Origin: Acidimicrobiia bacterium
GTDB taxonomy: Bacteria; Actinomycetota; Acidimicrobiia; IMCC26256; JAMXLJ01
Length of the DNA stretch: 36,584 nucleotides
Direction of reading: 5' to 3'
NCBI GenBank assembly: GCA_024281095.1
Contig: JAMXLJ010000139.1
Span: forward strand, 1 to 36,584
Shown: positions 7,942 through 16,181 of the stretch, in pieces
How the letters are laid out: every line of letters starts with the position of its first letter
How positions within the stretch are numbered: the stretch's first letter is position 1
Position numbers and translations under genes: made by a program
Notes under the pieces: generated by a model
What the model was told of the DNA's origin: nothing
Seen by the model: only the letters and a program-made list of their open reading frames with translations
The model's database searches: none

Positions 7942-8853
7942 ATGCTGTACGTCGTCATCGTCGGAGCCGCGCTCGCGGTCGGGCTCGCTGCGTTCGTCGT
8001 CGTCACGAACGTCTTCGAGCGCACCGAGCTTCGCGGCGCGCTGGACCAACTCAGCGACTACGAGATCGAAGGCGCGCGCCATCAGGAGATGCTGCGGCCG
8101 TTCAGCCGGCGCATCGTCGCTCCCGTGATGTCCGGCATGCTGGGCCTCGCGCGGCGCTACACGCCACAGGGCTACGTCGAGCGTGTGCGCCACAAGCTGG
8201 TGCTGTCGGGTACGCAGGACCGCATCGACGTCGACCAGTTCCTCGTGACGAAGGTGGTGGCCTGCCTCGCCCCACTGCTGTGGATCCCCGTGGTCTTCGG
8301 CGTCATGCGGCTGTCGGGTGTTCAGGGGGTCGCATTCGTCGCCCTGCTCACGTTCATGGGTCTGCTCATGCCCGATCTCGTGCTCAACAACAAGATCAAG
8401 GGCCGCCAGCACTCCATCGCGGTGCAGTTGCCCGACATGCTCGACCTACTCGTGATCTCGGTCGAAGCCGGCCTCGGGTTCGACCAGGCGGTGGAGCGCA
8501 CCGCGGCTTCGATGCCCGGCCCGCTCGCCGAGGAGTTCGGGCGCATGCTGCAAGAGACACGCATTGGTGCCACCCGAGCCGACGCGCTGCGCTCCCTCGA
8601 AGATCGCACGCAGGTGCCGGAGCTGCGCTCGTTCATCCTGGCGATGCTGCAGGCCGACACCTTCGGCGTCTCGATCGCACCCGTACTGCGGAGCCAGGCG
8701 GCCGAGATGCGGGTCCGACGCCGGCTCCGGGCCCAGGAACACGCCCAGAAGGCGCCGGTGAAGATGCTGTTTCCCCTCGTGTTCTGCATCTTCCCGTCGA
8801 TATTCGTTGTGGTCCTCGGACCGGCTCTGATCCAGTTGTCCAAGACCCTGTAG
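7942..8853 (+). CDS. tadC: TadC inner-membrane platform protein
   Basis: A 303-residue second F-domain protein. I use ATG 7942, which gives a normal hydrophobic N-terminus (MLYVVIVGAALAVGLAAFVV), not the longer frame that would overlap tadB. A pair of helices lies around KVVACLAPLLWIPVVFGV and GVAFVALLTFMGLLMPDLVL; the F domain runs from LPDMLDLLVISVEAGLGFDQ to RRLRAQEHAQKAPVKM, and the C-terminal helix is LVFCIFPSIFVVVLGPALI. This is the usual partner of TadB. The stop codon TAG is part of TAGGAG, which serves as ribosome binding site for the next gene, so the two are tightly coupled. Confidence 0.9.
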   Translation: MLYVVIVGAALAVGLAAFVVVTNVFERTELRGALDQLSDYEIEGARHQEMLRPFSRRIVAPVMSGMLGLARRYTPQGYVERVRHKLVLSGTQDRIDVDQFLVTKVVACLAPLLWIPVVFGVMRLSGVQGVAFVALLTFMGLLMPDLVLNNKIKGRQHSIAVQLPDMLDLLVISVEAGLGFDQAVERTAASMPGPLAEEFGRMLQETRIGATRADALRSLEDRTQVPELRSFILAMLQADTFGVSIAPVLRSQAAEMRVRRRLRAQEHAQKAPVKMLFPLVFCIFPSIFVVVLGPALIQLSKTL

Positions 8854-8863
8854 GAGAGCGCCT

Positions 8864-10396
8864 GTGCCGACGGCGACGGAACCGCGGGTGCGCGCCGGCG
8901 CTCTCGCGGTCGTCCGCGACGTCGATGCGCCGGCGCGCGCACGCACGGGTGGGCCGCGCCTCGAGACCCTCTACACGCTCGCGGCTGCGGTCGTCGGTTG
9001 GGTCGTCGGCGTCGCGAAGCTGGGCGATAACTCGTTCTTCTGGCACCTGCGCACCGGACGCCTGATCCTCGCGCAGGGAATTCCGCACACCGACCCCTAC
9101 TCGTTCACCGCGCATGGCGCACCGTGGGTCGCGCAGTCCTGGCTGGCCGAGCTGTGGTACGGCGCGCTGGATCGGCTCGGCGGCGGCGCGGCGATCCGCC
9201 TGTTCGGCGCCGCGCTCGGCGCGACGCTCGCGGTCATCGCGTTCCGGCTCGGGTTGCGGATCGTGCGCGAACGCGTGCGCGCGCTTGCACTCGCCGTCGG
9301 CGCGTTCGGGTGCCTCGCGGTGATGTGGTCGCCGCGGCCGCTCGTGATCGCGGCGTTGTTCTTCCTCGCGCTGGTGTGGATCGTCGAGTGCCCGGAGAGC
9401 TGGATCGGGCGACGCGAGCTCGTGGCCGTGCCGGTGCTCGTCTGGCTGTGGGCCAACGTGCACGGCACCTTCGAGCTCGGGCTGGTCTACCTCGCGCTCC
9501 ATCTTGCCGGGCGATGGGCGGAGGGGCTCCGGCCGTGGGCCGGCCGTGAGCGCCGGCTGCTCCTGGGTGCCGCGATCGCGTGCGCCGTCGTGTTCGTGAA
9601 CCCGTACGGGGCGGCGCTGATCCTGTTCCCGGTGCAGCTGCTGAGCCGCGGCCGCATCCTCAGCCACGTCGTCGAGTGGCGCTCGCCCGACTTCCGGTCG
9701 TTGCCCGGTCAGATGCTGGCGGTGTGGCTGGTCGTCGTGGTGTGCGTGCTCGCGCGCACGCGCCATCGCGTGAGCCGCCGGGATCTCGTCGTCACCATCC
9801 CGTTCGTGCTCCTCGCGCTGTGGGCGCAGCGCAACATCGCACTCGTCGGCTTCGCGACGCTGCCGGTCGTGGCGCGCGCACTCGTGCCCGCGCCCGTGAG
9901 ACGGATCTCCTCGACGACCGCGTCGATGCGATCCCCGCGGGCGCTCGGAAGCGCAGTGGCGGCCGGCATCGTCGTCGTGATGGTGGTCGTCGGCGCGCAG
10001 GCGTGGAGCGAGCCCGCGTTCCGGATGAACGCGCAACCGGTCGAGGCCATGAAGGCCGTGCAGCGTGCAGGGCTGCTCGGCCACCACGTCGCTGCGCCGG
10101 ACGGATGGGGCGGCTACATCATCCTGAAGTACTGGCCGAAGCAGCGGGTGTTCCTCGACGACCGGTTCGACATGTACCCGACCGGTCTCATGGGCGCGTA
10201 CCTGCCGGTGCTCGACTCGGGCCAGGGATGGCAGCAACTCCTCGGCCGCTACGGCGTCGACGTCGTGGTCTGGCCGAGCGAGAAAGCGCTGGCACAGGTG
10301 CTCGCGACCTCACCGGACTGGAAACGTCTGTACGCGGACGACCACAGCGTCGTGTTCGTGCGCAACGACGTCGCCACCCGCCTGCGGCTCCGCTGA
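8864..10396 (+). CDS. Polytopic membrane protein, GT-C glycosyltransferase-like
   Basis: A 510-residue protein with eleven or twelve hydrophobic segments followed by a soluble tail of about 120 residues. The first loop carries FFWHLRTGRLILAQGIPHTD then PYSFTAHGAPWVAQSWLAEL, a pattern seen in actinobacterial and other bacterial membrane proteins with a GT-C-like layout, in which acidic and aromatic residues of the first external loop are functional. No defined family name can be given with certainty. The GTG start lies 10 bases after the tadC stop with GGAG in between, so it is the last gene of the Tad operon. A role in modifying the pilin or a surface polymer is inference from position. Its end faces the flp gene across a bidirectional terminator. 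Confidence 0.75.
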   Translation: MPTATEPRVRAGALAVVRDVDAPARARTGGPRLETLYTLAAAVVGWVVGVAKLGDNSFFWHLRTGRLILAQGIPHTDPYSFTAHGAPWVAQSWLAELWYGALDRLGGGAAIRLFGAALGATLAVIAFRLGLRIVRERVRALALAVGAFGCLAVMWSPRPLVIAALFFLALVWIVECPESWIGRRELVAVPVLVWLWANVHGTFELGLVYLALHLAGRWAEGLRPWAGRERRLLLGAAIACAVVFVNPYGAALILFPVQLLSRGRILSHVVEWRSPDFRSLPGQMLAVWLVVVVCVLARTRHRVSRRDLVVTIPFVLLALWAQRNIALVGFATLPVVARALVPAPVRRISSTTASMRSPRALGSAVAAGIVVVMVVVGAQAWSEPAFRMNAQPVEAMKAVQRAGLLGHHVAAPDGWGGYIILKYWPKQRVFLDDRFDMYPTGLMGAYLPVLDSGQGWQQLLGRYGVDVVVWPSEKALAQVLATSPDWKRLYADDHSVVFVRNDVATRLRLR

Positions 10397-10445
10397 GCGG
10401 CAACCGCTCCCTCTCTCCGGGTTGGCGATCGAGCCGGGGCGCGAA

Positions 10446-10474
10446 GAGGCCGCAGGCACAGAGCCTGCGGCCTC
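10446..10474. terminator. Bidirectional hairpin terminator between convergent genes
   Basis: GAGGCCGCAGGC at 10446-10457 pairs perfectly with GCCTGCGGCCTC at 10463-10474, twelve base pairs around a five-base loop. It lies between the GT-C-like gene (plus) and the pilin gene (minus), whose stops face each other, so it can serve both. Confidence 0.75.
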
Positions 10475-10495
10475 GATCGTCGTGCGACGCGTCGC

Positions 10496-10678
10496 TCAGC
10501 CGAGCGAGTTTCCCGCGTCCGAGAACTTGCCTTTCACCTTCCCCTGGAGGAACTGGACGGCGACGATGACCGCCAGGGCGATGAACGCCACGAGGAGGAT
10601 GTACTCGACCAGGTTGGCGCCCTGTTCGTCCTTGACGAACTTCGCCTCCAGCCAGGTCTTGAGGATGAACAGGTTCAT
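10496..10678 (-). CDS. flp: Flp/Fap family type IVb pilin
   Basis: A 60-residue prepilin, the structural subunit of the Tad pilus. After a short charged leader comes the prepilin peptidase site: G20 followed by ANLVEY, with glutamate at +5 and tyrosine at +6 of the mature protein, the Flp hallmark. The hydrophobic helix ILLVAFIALAVIVAVQFL follows and the mature tail is only about 15 residues (QGKVKGKFSDAGNSLG). The ATG at 10678 is chosen over the longer open frame because GGAAGGGG precedes it and the leader is then of normal length. Flp is usually first in its operon; here it stands alone on the opposite strand, downstream of the kinase-regulator pair. Confidence 0.92.
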   Translation of the reverse strand: MNLFILKTWLEAKFVKDEQGANLVEYILLVAFIALAVIVAVQFLQGKVKGKFSDAGNSLG

Positions 10679-10733
10679 GCTGCCCCTTCCGGCACGTCGA
10701 AGTGATCTCTCCCGCCGCTGCTCACGGTCTCGG

Positions 10734-10808
10734 GCAGTATGAACACCGGACGTGGTTGCCGGAATAGGCCGCACGACTCATTTCGCCTGATCAGCGCATT
10801 TCGGACAT
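10734..10808 (-). promoter_or_regulatory. Candidate flp promoter with repeats like those before cpaB
   Basis: In the 145-base gap upstream of flp, CATACTGC on the minus strand (10741-10734) matches the candidate -10 of cpaB. Upstream, plus-strand coordinates show CATTTCG twice (10779-10785 and 10797-10803, period 18) flanking the palindrome CTGATCAG at 10787-10794, then CGGACAT at 10802-10808. CTCATTTYGC, TCAG and CGGACAT occur in the same order before cpaB. Binding by the adjacent response regulator is inferred. Confidence 0.35.
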
Positions 10809-10823
10809 CCGCAAGCGTCCTGG

Positions 10824-11462
10824 TCAGCGCAGGTGGACGATGCCCATCCGCACGCCGCTGAGCACGGCCTGCGTGCGGTCGCGCGCGTCGAGCTTCACGT
10901 AGATCGACGCCAGGTGGTTCTTCACAGTCTTGGCGCTGATGAACAGCTCCCGGGCCACCTCGGTGGTGGAGCGACCGTCGGCGACGAGCTGGAGGATCTC
11001 CTCCTCGCGCCGCGTCAACGGCGACGGTGCCGGGCCGTCCACGGGCGGTTCGCGGAACTGGCCCAACAGCGAAGCGGCCAGATCGGGCGACAGCATCGTC
11101 TCGCCGTCGGCCGCGGACCGCACCGCGCGCACGACCTCCTGCAGCGAGCAGTCCTTCGTGAGGAACGCGGTCGCGCCCGCGTCGATCGCGTCGGCGAGGA
11201 GCGATTCCTCCCCGTGCATCGTGAGCATCACGACGCGAGCCGACGGCGAGAGCTCCCGGATCCGTCGCGTCGCACGGATCCCGTCGAGTACCGGCATGGT
11301 CACGTCCATCACCACCACGTCGGGTTGGTGGCGGGCTGCGAGGTCGGCCGCTTCCTCGCCGTCACCCGCCTCCGCGGCAACGTCGAAGCCGGCGTCCTCG
11401 AGCGCGCGGCGCACCGCTTGGCGCAGCAATTGGTGATCGTCGGCAAGCAACACCGTCGTCAT
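10824..11462 (-). CDS. NarL/LuxR-family response regulator
   Basis: A 212-residue two-component regulator. The receiver domain (residues 1-118) has the acidic pair in LLADDH, the phospho-acceptor D53 in VVVMDVTMP, the conserved Thr in VVMLTMHG and the lysine of FLTKD. A LuxR-type helix-turn-helix occupies about residues 148-205 (LTRREEEILQLVADGRSTTE, then ISAKTVKNHLASIYVKL). The ATG at 11462 overlaps the kinase stop (ATGA), so both are made from one message. It is transcribed toward flp, and 145 bases separate its stop from the pilin start. Control of flp and of the Tad operon is the natural hypothesis but is not shown by sequence. Confidence 0.93.
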   Translation of the reverse strand: MTTVLLADDHQLLRQAVRRALEDAGFDVAAEAGDGEEAADLAARHQPDVVVMDVTMPVLDGIRATRRIRELSPSARVVMLTMHGEESLLADAIDAGATAFLTKDCSLQEVVRAVRSAADGETMLSPDLAASLLGQFREPPVDGPAPSPLTRREEEILQLVADGRSTTEVARELFISAKTVKNHLASIYVKLDARDRTQAVLSGVRMGIVHLR

Positions 11463-13216
11463 GTCGGTACCTCCAGCCACAACAGGACCCGCGTCCCGGT
11501 TCCAGACTCGCCGTCGACCGTCAGATGCGCGCCGATCGCGCTCGCGCGCTCGCGCATGCCGACGATGCCGTAACGGCCGTCCGGCACGTCGCGTGCACGG
11601 AAGCCCCGGCCGTCGTCCCGCACTTCCAGGGACGCGCGCCCGTGACGCACCGTCCACGACAACCACACGGTCTGCGCACCTGCGTGGCGCTCGACATTCG
11701 CGAGCGCCTCCTGCGCGACCCGCCAGACCTCCTGCTCGAGCTGGATCGGGAGGCGGCGCCCGTCCTCGCGCACGATCAGGTGCGTCTCCATCCCGGTCCG
11801 GTCCTCGAGCCGGCCCAGATATCCGCGCGCGATGTCGGCCAGCGTCACGCTCTCCGTGATGGTGGCGCGTAGCTCGTGCAGCGTCTCGCGCAGCTCGACG
11901 ACGACATCGCGCACCACTTGGTGCAGCGCCTCGACGTCCGGCGCGGGCGCGTACACGATGGAGAGCCGCTCGAGCTCGAAGGCGATATAGCCGAGCGACT
12001 GCGCGAGGCGGTCGTGCAGGTCTCGCGCGATGCGGGCCCGCTCCGCCTCGGCCGCGAGCACCCGCAGCCGCCCGAACCACAGCGCGTTGTCGATCGCGAG
12101 CGCGAGTGGCCGGGCCATCTCCTCCAGCAGCTTCGCATCGTGCTCGCCGTAGCGATCGGGGTCGGCGTGCTCGATGACGATCAGCCCGACGACGGCACCA
12201 CGCGGCGTGCGCAGCGCCGCATACAGCCCGCTTCCGGCGGACGGCGAGCATCCCGTCTTGTCCGATCGGAACAGGTCCTGGACCGTCGCGTCGCATTCAC
12301 CGCCGACCACGGACGCGGCCGCGTCCGGCAGGGACTGCTCGTCGATCAACCGGGGGAAACGGAGACCTTCGGCCCACTCCGGTCGCCATCCGCCGGTCGC
12401 CTCGTCTCGCACGAGCACCGCGGCCGTCGTGTAGTCGAAGCTCTCGCGAAAGCGGTGCTTCGCCGACATCACGACGTCGGTCAGATCGAGCGACTCGGGC
12501 AGGGTCTGCACGACTTGGTGCAACGCGAGCAGGAGATCGTTCGCGGTCGCCATGCGGGTCATCTGGTCGAGCGCCGCCTGTTGCCGGGCCGCCGCCTCGA
12601 CCGAGAGGCGCCTCGCGAGGCCGCCGATCGCCGCGCTCGCAAGGAACGCGAGGCCGGCCTGGAGACCTTCGTCGATGACGCGTTGTGGCGCGCTGCCCAC
12701 GATGTCGGCGACGAGGATCGCGGTGGCCGGCGCGAGCGCGGCGGGCATCACGACGGCATTGCCCCAGCCGAAGCCGGCCAGTGTGAGCGTCGGGATCGGC
12801 GTCAACAGGAAGGGGCTCTCGGCGCGACCGCTCAGCAGCACCGCGGTGGTGACGATCGCGATGTCGAGCGCGAGGAAGAAGAGCGCGCTGCGGCCCTCGC
12901 CGCCGAGGCGCAACGGCCGCAGCGTTCGCCACACCGTGTTGCCGACGAGCATGGCCCCGGCGAGGATCGACATTCTGCCCGGGTGCCGGTCGCTCGTGGT
13001 GAGCAGCAGGAGGCCGAGCGCCACGGTCGCCCAACGCAACGCGGTCGCGAGGGGTACCACCTGGTCGAGCACCGCGCCGGCGCGGCCGTCGATCCCGCGC
13101 TCGGCGATCGCGGGCTCGAAGCCGGGCCACGGCACGCGCGGCTTCGGCCGTCGGCTGCGGGCCCGTTCGGGCACGACCGAAGGCCCGGCTCGTCCGGGCA
13201 GGACCGGCGTTCGCAC
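11459..13216 (-). CDS. Membrane sensor histidine kinase, NarL-partner type with GAF domain
   Basis: A 585-residue kinase. After about 55 polar residues come roughly six membrane segments between residues 58 and 202, then a coiled linker, a GAF-like domain at about 225-380, and a HisKA_3 dimerisation domain with the phospho-accepting H401 in ARIARDLHDRLAQSLGYIAF. The ATP-binding domain shows the N box QEALANVERHA (502-512), DDGRGF (534-539) and GIVGMRERA (550-558). This is the architecture of DegS/LiaS-like kinases that pair with NarL-type regulators, and the partner follows directly with a four-base overlap. Start GTG 13216 is uncertain; GTG at about 13132 is an alternative that shortens the arginine-rich N-terminus. 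The signal sensed is unknown. Confidence 0.9.
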   Translation of the reverse strand: MRTPVLPGRAGPSVVPERARSRRPKPRVPWPGFEPAIAERGIDGRAGAVLDQVVPLATALRWATVALGLLLLTTSDRHPGRMSILAGAMLVGNTVWRTLRPLRLGGEGRSALFFLALDIAIVTTAVLLSGRAESPFLLTPIPTLTLAGFGWGNAVVMPAALAPATAILVADIVGSAPQRVIDEGLQAGLAFLASAAIGGLARRLSVEAAARQQAALDQMTRMATANDLLLALHQVVQTLPESLDLTDVVMSAKHRFRESFDYTTAAVLVRDEATGGWRPEWAEGLRFPRLIDEQSLPDAAASVVGGECDATVQDLFRSDKTGCSPSAGSGLYAALRTPRGAVVGLIVIEHADPDRYGEHDAKLLEEMARPLALAIDNALWFGRLRVLAAEAERARIARDLHDRLAQSLGYIAFELERLSIVYAPAPDVEALHQVVRDVVVELRETLHELRATITESVTLADIARGYLGRLEDRTGMETHLIVREDGRRLPIQLEQEVWRVAQEALANVERHAGAQTVWLSWTVRHGRASLEVRDDGRGFRARDVPDGRYGIVGMRERASAIGAHLTVDGESGTGTRVLLWLEVPT

Positions 13217-13260
13217 GGCTCTAGTGGCGACGGCCGCAGGTCGCGCGCGGCCGCCTCAGG

Positions 13261-13279
13261 GAGAGGTTCTCCACCTCTC
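13261..13279. promoter_or_regulatory. Inverted repeat in the divergent kinase/coaE promoter region
   Basis: GAGAGGT at 13261-13267 and ACCTCTC at 13273-13279 form a perfect seven-base inverted repeat with a five-base centre. It lies 44 bases upstream of the kinase start and about 100 upstream of coaE. It could be an operator for the two-component operon or simply a hairpin; there is no further evidence. Confidence 0.3.
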
Positions 13280-13366
13280 ATGTATCGGAGCGCCGGGCGG
13301 CGAGTTGACCGCGATTCCGGTCCCTCTCCGCACCTGATGGCCGCGGGGGCGGAGCGGTTCGTCCCG

Positions 13367-13372
13367 TATGAT
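13367..13372 (+). promoter_or_regulatory. Candidate -10 of a leaderless coaE transcript
   Basis: TATGAT ends seven bases before GTG 13380. Transcription from such a site would begin at or beside the start codon. It is the best -10 match of the similar elements before uvrB, uvrA, uvrC and the GT87 gene. No obvious -35 is seen. Confidence 0.5.
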
Positions 13373-13379
13373 CCGCGCC

Positions 13380-13994
13380 GTGCTGCTCGTGGCGTTGACA
13401 GGTGGGATCGGGTCCGGGAAGTCCACCGTGGCCGAGCTTCTCCACCGACACGGAGCCGTCATCGTCGACGCCGACGCCGTCGCCCGGCAGGTCGTCGAGC
13501 CGGGCCGGCCGGCGTTCGACAAACTGGTCGAACGGTTCGGCCCGGAAATCCTCGGCCCCGACGGCACGCTCGACCGCCCCGCCCTCGGGCGCGTCGCGTT
13601 CGCCGACGAGACCGCCCGCAAGGACCTCGAGGCCATCACACACCCGGCCATCAACGAGGAGTTCGTGCGGCAGATCGTGGCGGCGGCGCCGGACGCGATC
13701 GTCGTCTGCGACATCCCCCTGCTCGTCGAGTCGGCCCAGGCCGCGGCGCGTGGCTACAAGGAAGTGATCGTGGTCGAGGCACCACTCGAGGTGCGCCTGG
13801 AGCGGCTCGAGGCCCGCGGGGTGCCCCGCGACGACGCGCTCGCCCGCATGAAGGCCCAGGCCACCGACGAGCAACGCCGCGCCATCGCCACGTACGTCGT
13901 CGACAACGGGGGGTCCCTGCGCGACCTCGAGTCGCAGGTCGACGAGATCTGGCGGTCGCTCCGGCAGAAGGCCCACGCTTCCGGCGTCACTTGA
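13380..13994 (+). CDS. coaE: Dephospho-CoA kinase
   Basis: A 204-residue P-loop kinase that phosphorylates the 3'-hydroxyl of dephospho-CoA, the last step of coenzyme A synthesis in the cytosol. Walker A is GGIGSGKST near the N-terminus; VDADAVARQVVEPG is the substrate-binding stretch, VVCDIPLLVES the Walker B-like strand with the typical PLL, and LERLEARGVPRDDALARM the lid. I prefer GTG 13380 (MLLVALTGGIGSG) over ATG 13368, because this is the usual CoaE N-terminus and TATGAT lies seven bases before it. In many actinobacteria this gene lies just after rpsA; here the Tad island separates them. uvrB follows after 82 bases. Confidence 0.93.
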   Translation: MLLVALTGGIGSGKSTVAELLHRHGAVIVDADAVARQVVEPGRPAFDKLVERFGPEILGPDGTLDRPALGRVAFADETARKDLEAITHPAINEEFVRQIVAAAPDAIVVCDIPLLVESAQAAARGYKEVIVVEAPLEVRLERLEARGVPRDDALARMKAQATDEQRRAIATYVVDNGGSLRDLESQVDEIWRSLRQKAHASGVT

Positions 13995-14064
13995 CCCGCA
14001 CAGTGCGCGCAAGGTGACGCCAGGACGTGGCGAGGTCGCCGGAATACCTGTCACCGGGCACCGT

Positions 14065-14070
14065 TACCCT
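14065..14070 (+). promoter_or_regulatory. Candidate -10 of a leaderless uvrB transcript
   Basis: TACCCT ends six bases before the uvrB ATG and no Shine-Dalgarno sequence precedes the start. The same 6-base spacing is found before uvrA and uvrC. No LexA-type palindrome was found here. Confidence 0.4.
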
Positions 14071-14076
14071 TGACGC

Positions 14077-16122
14077 ATGCCTCCCCTCGAGCTCGTCTCC
14101 GAGTTCTCGCCCGCCGGTGACCAACCGGCGGCCATCGACGCGCTCTCGGCCGGGGTCGAGCGGGGCGAGCGGTTCCAGACGCTCCTCGGCATCACCGGCT
14201 CCGGGAAGTCGTTCACCATCGCCGGGGTGATCGAGAAGATCCAGCGGCCGACGCTCGTGCTCGCGCCCAACAAGAGCCTTGCCGCGCAGCTCGCCAGCGA
14301 GTTCCGCGAGCTGTTCCCGAAGAACCGGGTGGAGTACTTCGTCTCGTACTACGACTACTACCAGCCCGAGGCGTACCTCCCGTCCACCGACACGTACATC
14401 GAGAAGGACTCGTCGATCAACGACGAGATCGACCGCCTTCGCCACTCGGCCACGAGCGCACTGCTGTCACGCCGCGACGTGATCATCGTCGCGTCGGTGT
14501 CCGCGATCTACGGGCTGGGCTCACCCGAGCACTACTCGCAGCAGCTCCTCATGCTCGCACGGGGCGAGGAGCACGATCAGCGCTCCATCCTGTCCCGCCT
14601 CGTCGACCTGCAGTACGAGCGCAACGACGTCGGCTTCGCCCGGAACAAGTTCCGCGTCCGCGGCGACACCATCGAGATCTTCCCGGCGTACGAGGAGCGC
14701 GCCGTACGCGTGCAGTTGTTCGGCGACGAGGTCGAGCGAATCGCCTCGGTGGACCCGGTCACGGGCGAGATCGTCGAGGAGCTCGAGTCGCTCGTGCTGT
14801 TCCCGGCGTCGCACTACGTCACCGACCGCATCGCCATGGCCCGCGCCCTCGAGACGATCGAGGCGGAGCTGCAGGAGCGGCTGAAGTGGTTCGAGGACAA
14901 CGGGAAGCTCCTCGAGGCCCAACGCCTGCGCATGCGCACGACCTACGACCTCGAGATGCTGCGTGAGGTCGGATCGTGCTCCGGCGTGGAGAACTATTCG
15001 CGTCACCTCGACGGACGGGCGCCGGGGCAGATGCCGTACACCCTGCTCGACTACTTCCCCGACGACTTCCTCGTCGTCCTCGACGAGTCGCACCAGTTGG
15101 TGCCACAGCTGCACGGGCAGTACGAGGGCGACCGGTCGCGCAAGGACACGCTCGTCGAGCACGGCTTCCGGCTGCCGTCCGCGATGGACAACCGGCCGCT
15201 GCGCTTCGAGGAGTTCCTCGAAAAGGTCAACCAGGTCGTGTTCATGTCGGCGACGCCGGGGGCCTACGAGCTCGAGGCTTCGAGCCAGGTGGTCGAGCAG
15301 ATCGTGCGGCCGACGGGTCTCGTCGATCCCGAGGTGCAGGTGCGCCCGACCAAGGGCCAGATCGACGATCTCGTCGCCGAGATCCGCACGCGCGCCGAAC
15401 GCGACCAGCGGATCCTGGTCACCACCCTCACGAAGAAGATGGCCGAGGACCTCACCGACTACCTGCTCGAGCTCGGGATCCGCGTGCGCTATCTCCACAG
15501 CGAGGTCGACACCCTCGAACGGGTCGAGATCCTTCGGTCGTTGCGCCTCGGCGAGTTCGACGTCCTCGTCGGCATCAATTTGCTCCGTGAGGGCCTCGAC
15601 CTTCCCGAGGTGTCGCTCGTCGCGATCCTCGACGCGGACAAGGAAGGGTTCCTCCGTTCCGACACCTCGCTGATCCAGTTGATCGGCCGCGCCGCGCGCA
15701 ACGTGGAGGGTCAGGTCGTCATGTACGCGGACCAGCTCACCGACTCCATGCGACGGGCGATCTCCGAGACGAACCGCCGGCGCAAGAAGCAGCTCGAGCA
15801 CAACGCGGAGCACGGCATCGACCCGCAGACCGTGCGCAAGAAGGTCACCGACATCCTCGAGATGGTGCGCGCACGCGGTGGCGACGCCGACTCCGCGCCG
15901 GCGCGGGGCCGCCGGGGCCGGGGCCGAGGGCGTCAGGCTGCGGGCGCGACCCGTTCGGCGGTGTTCCAACTCGACGACCTCCCGCCCGACGACCTGGGCC
16001 GGCTGATCCAGACGCTGCAGGAAGAGATGCACGAGGCCGCCAAGGAGCTGCGCTTCGAGGAGGCCGCCCGCCTGCGCGACGAGATCAGCGAGCTGCGCCG
16101 GGAGCTTCGCGAGTTCGCGTGA
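14077..16122 (+). CDS. uvrB: Excinuclease ABC subunit B
   Basis: A 681-residue helicase-like protein that receives damaged DNA from UvrA and recruits UvrC in nucleotide excision repair. Motif Ia region: [14 protein letters not shown]; Walker A is GITGSGKS at residues 38-45. The beta-hairpin that clamps DNA is at about residue 91 ([12 protein letters not shown]). DESHQL is the helicase motif [10 protein letters not shown] motif III, and QLIGRAARN motif VI. The C-terminal UVR domain, [20 protein letters not shown] and onward, binds UvrC. Before it is a basic linker rich in Arg/Gly (about residues 609-625). Domain order is normal and length near the family norm. Confidence 0.97.
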   Translation: MPPLELVSEFSPAGDQPAAIDALSAGVERGERFQTLLGITGSGKSFTIAGVIEKIQRPTLVLAPNKSLAAQLASEFRELFPKNRVEYFVSYYDYYQPEAYLPSTDTYIEKDSSINDEIDRLRHSATSALLSRRDVIIVASVSAIYGLGSPEHYSQQLLMLARGEEHDQRSILSRLVDLQYERNDVGFARNKFRVRGDTIEIFPAYEERAVRVQLFGDEVERIASVDPVTGEIVEELESLVLFPASHYVTDRIAMARALETIEAELQERLKWFEDNGKLLEAQRLRMRTTYDLEMLREVGSCSGVENYSRHLDGRAPGQMPYTLLDYFPDDFLVVLDESHQLVPQLHGQYEGDRSRKDTLVEHGFRLPSAMDNRPLRFEEFLEKVNQVVFMSATPGAYELEASSQVVEQIVRPTGLVDPEVQVRPTKGQIDDLVAEIRTRAERDQRILVTTLTKKMAEDLTDYLLELGIRVRYLHSEVDTLERVEILRSLRLGEFDVLVGINLLREGLDLPEVSLVAILDADKEGFLRSDTSLIQLIGRAARNVEGQVVMYADQLTDSMRRAISETNRRRKKQLEHNAEHGIDPQTVRKKVTDILEMVRARGGDADSAPARGRRGRGRGRQAAGATRSAVFQLDDLPPDDLGRLIQTLQEEMHEAAKELRFEEAARLRDEISELRRELREFA

Positions 16123-16145
16123 CCGCCGTGCCCACTGCCACAGGC

Positions 16146-16159
16146 CGAACAAATGTTCG
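16146..16159 (+). promoter_or_regulatory. LexA (SOS) box of uvrA
   Basis: CGAACAAATGTTCG is a perfect CGAAC-N4-GTTCG palindrome, the actinobacterial LexA operator. It lies 22 bases upstream of the candidate -10 and 34 bases before the uvrA start, where bound LexA would cover the -35 zone. Damage-induced uvrA expression follows from known LexA biology. It is the only such palindrome I found in the intergenic parts of the window. Confidence 0.88.
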
Positions 16160-16181
16160 CCCTGTGGTCGACGCAGCCAGG

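Noticed and set aside
11876-14017. Plus-strand 713-residue open frame over the kinase and coaE
   Set aside because: Shadow frame rich in Arg and Gly, spanning two confidently assigned genes and their promoter gap.
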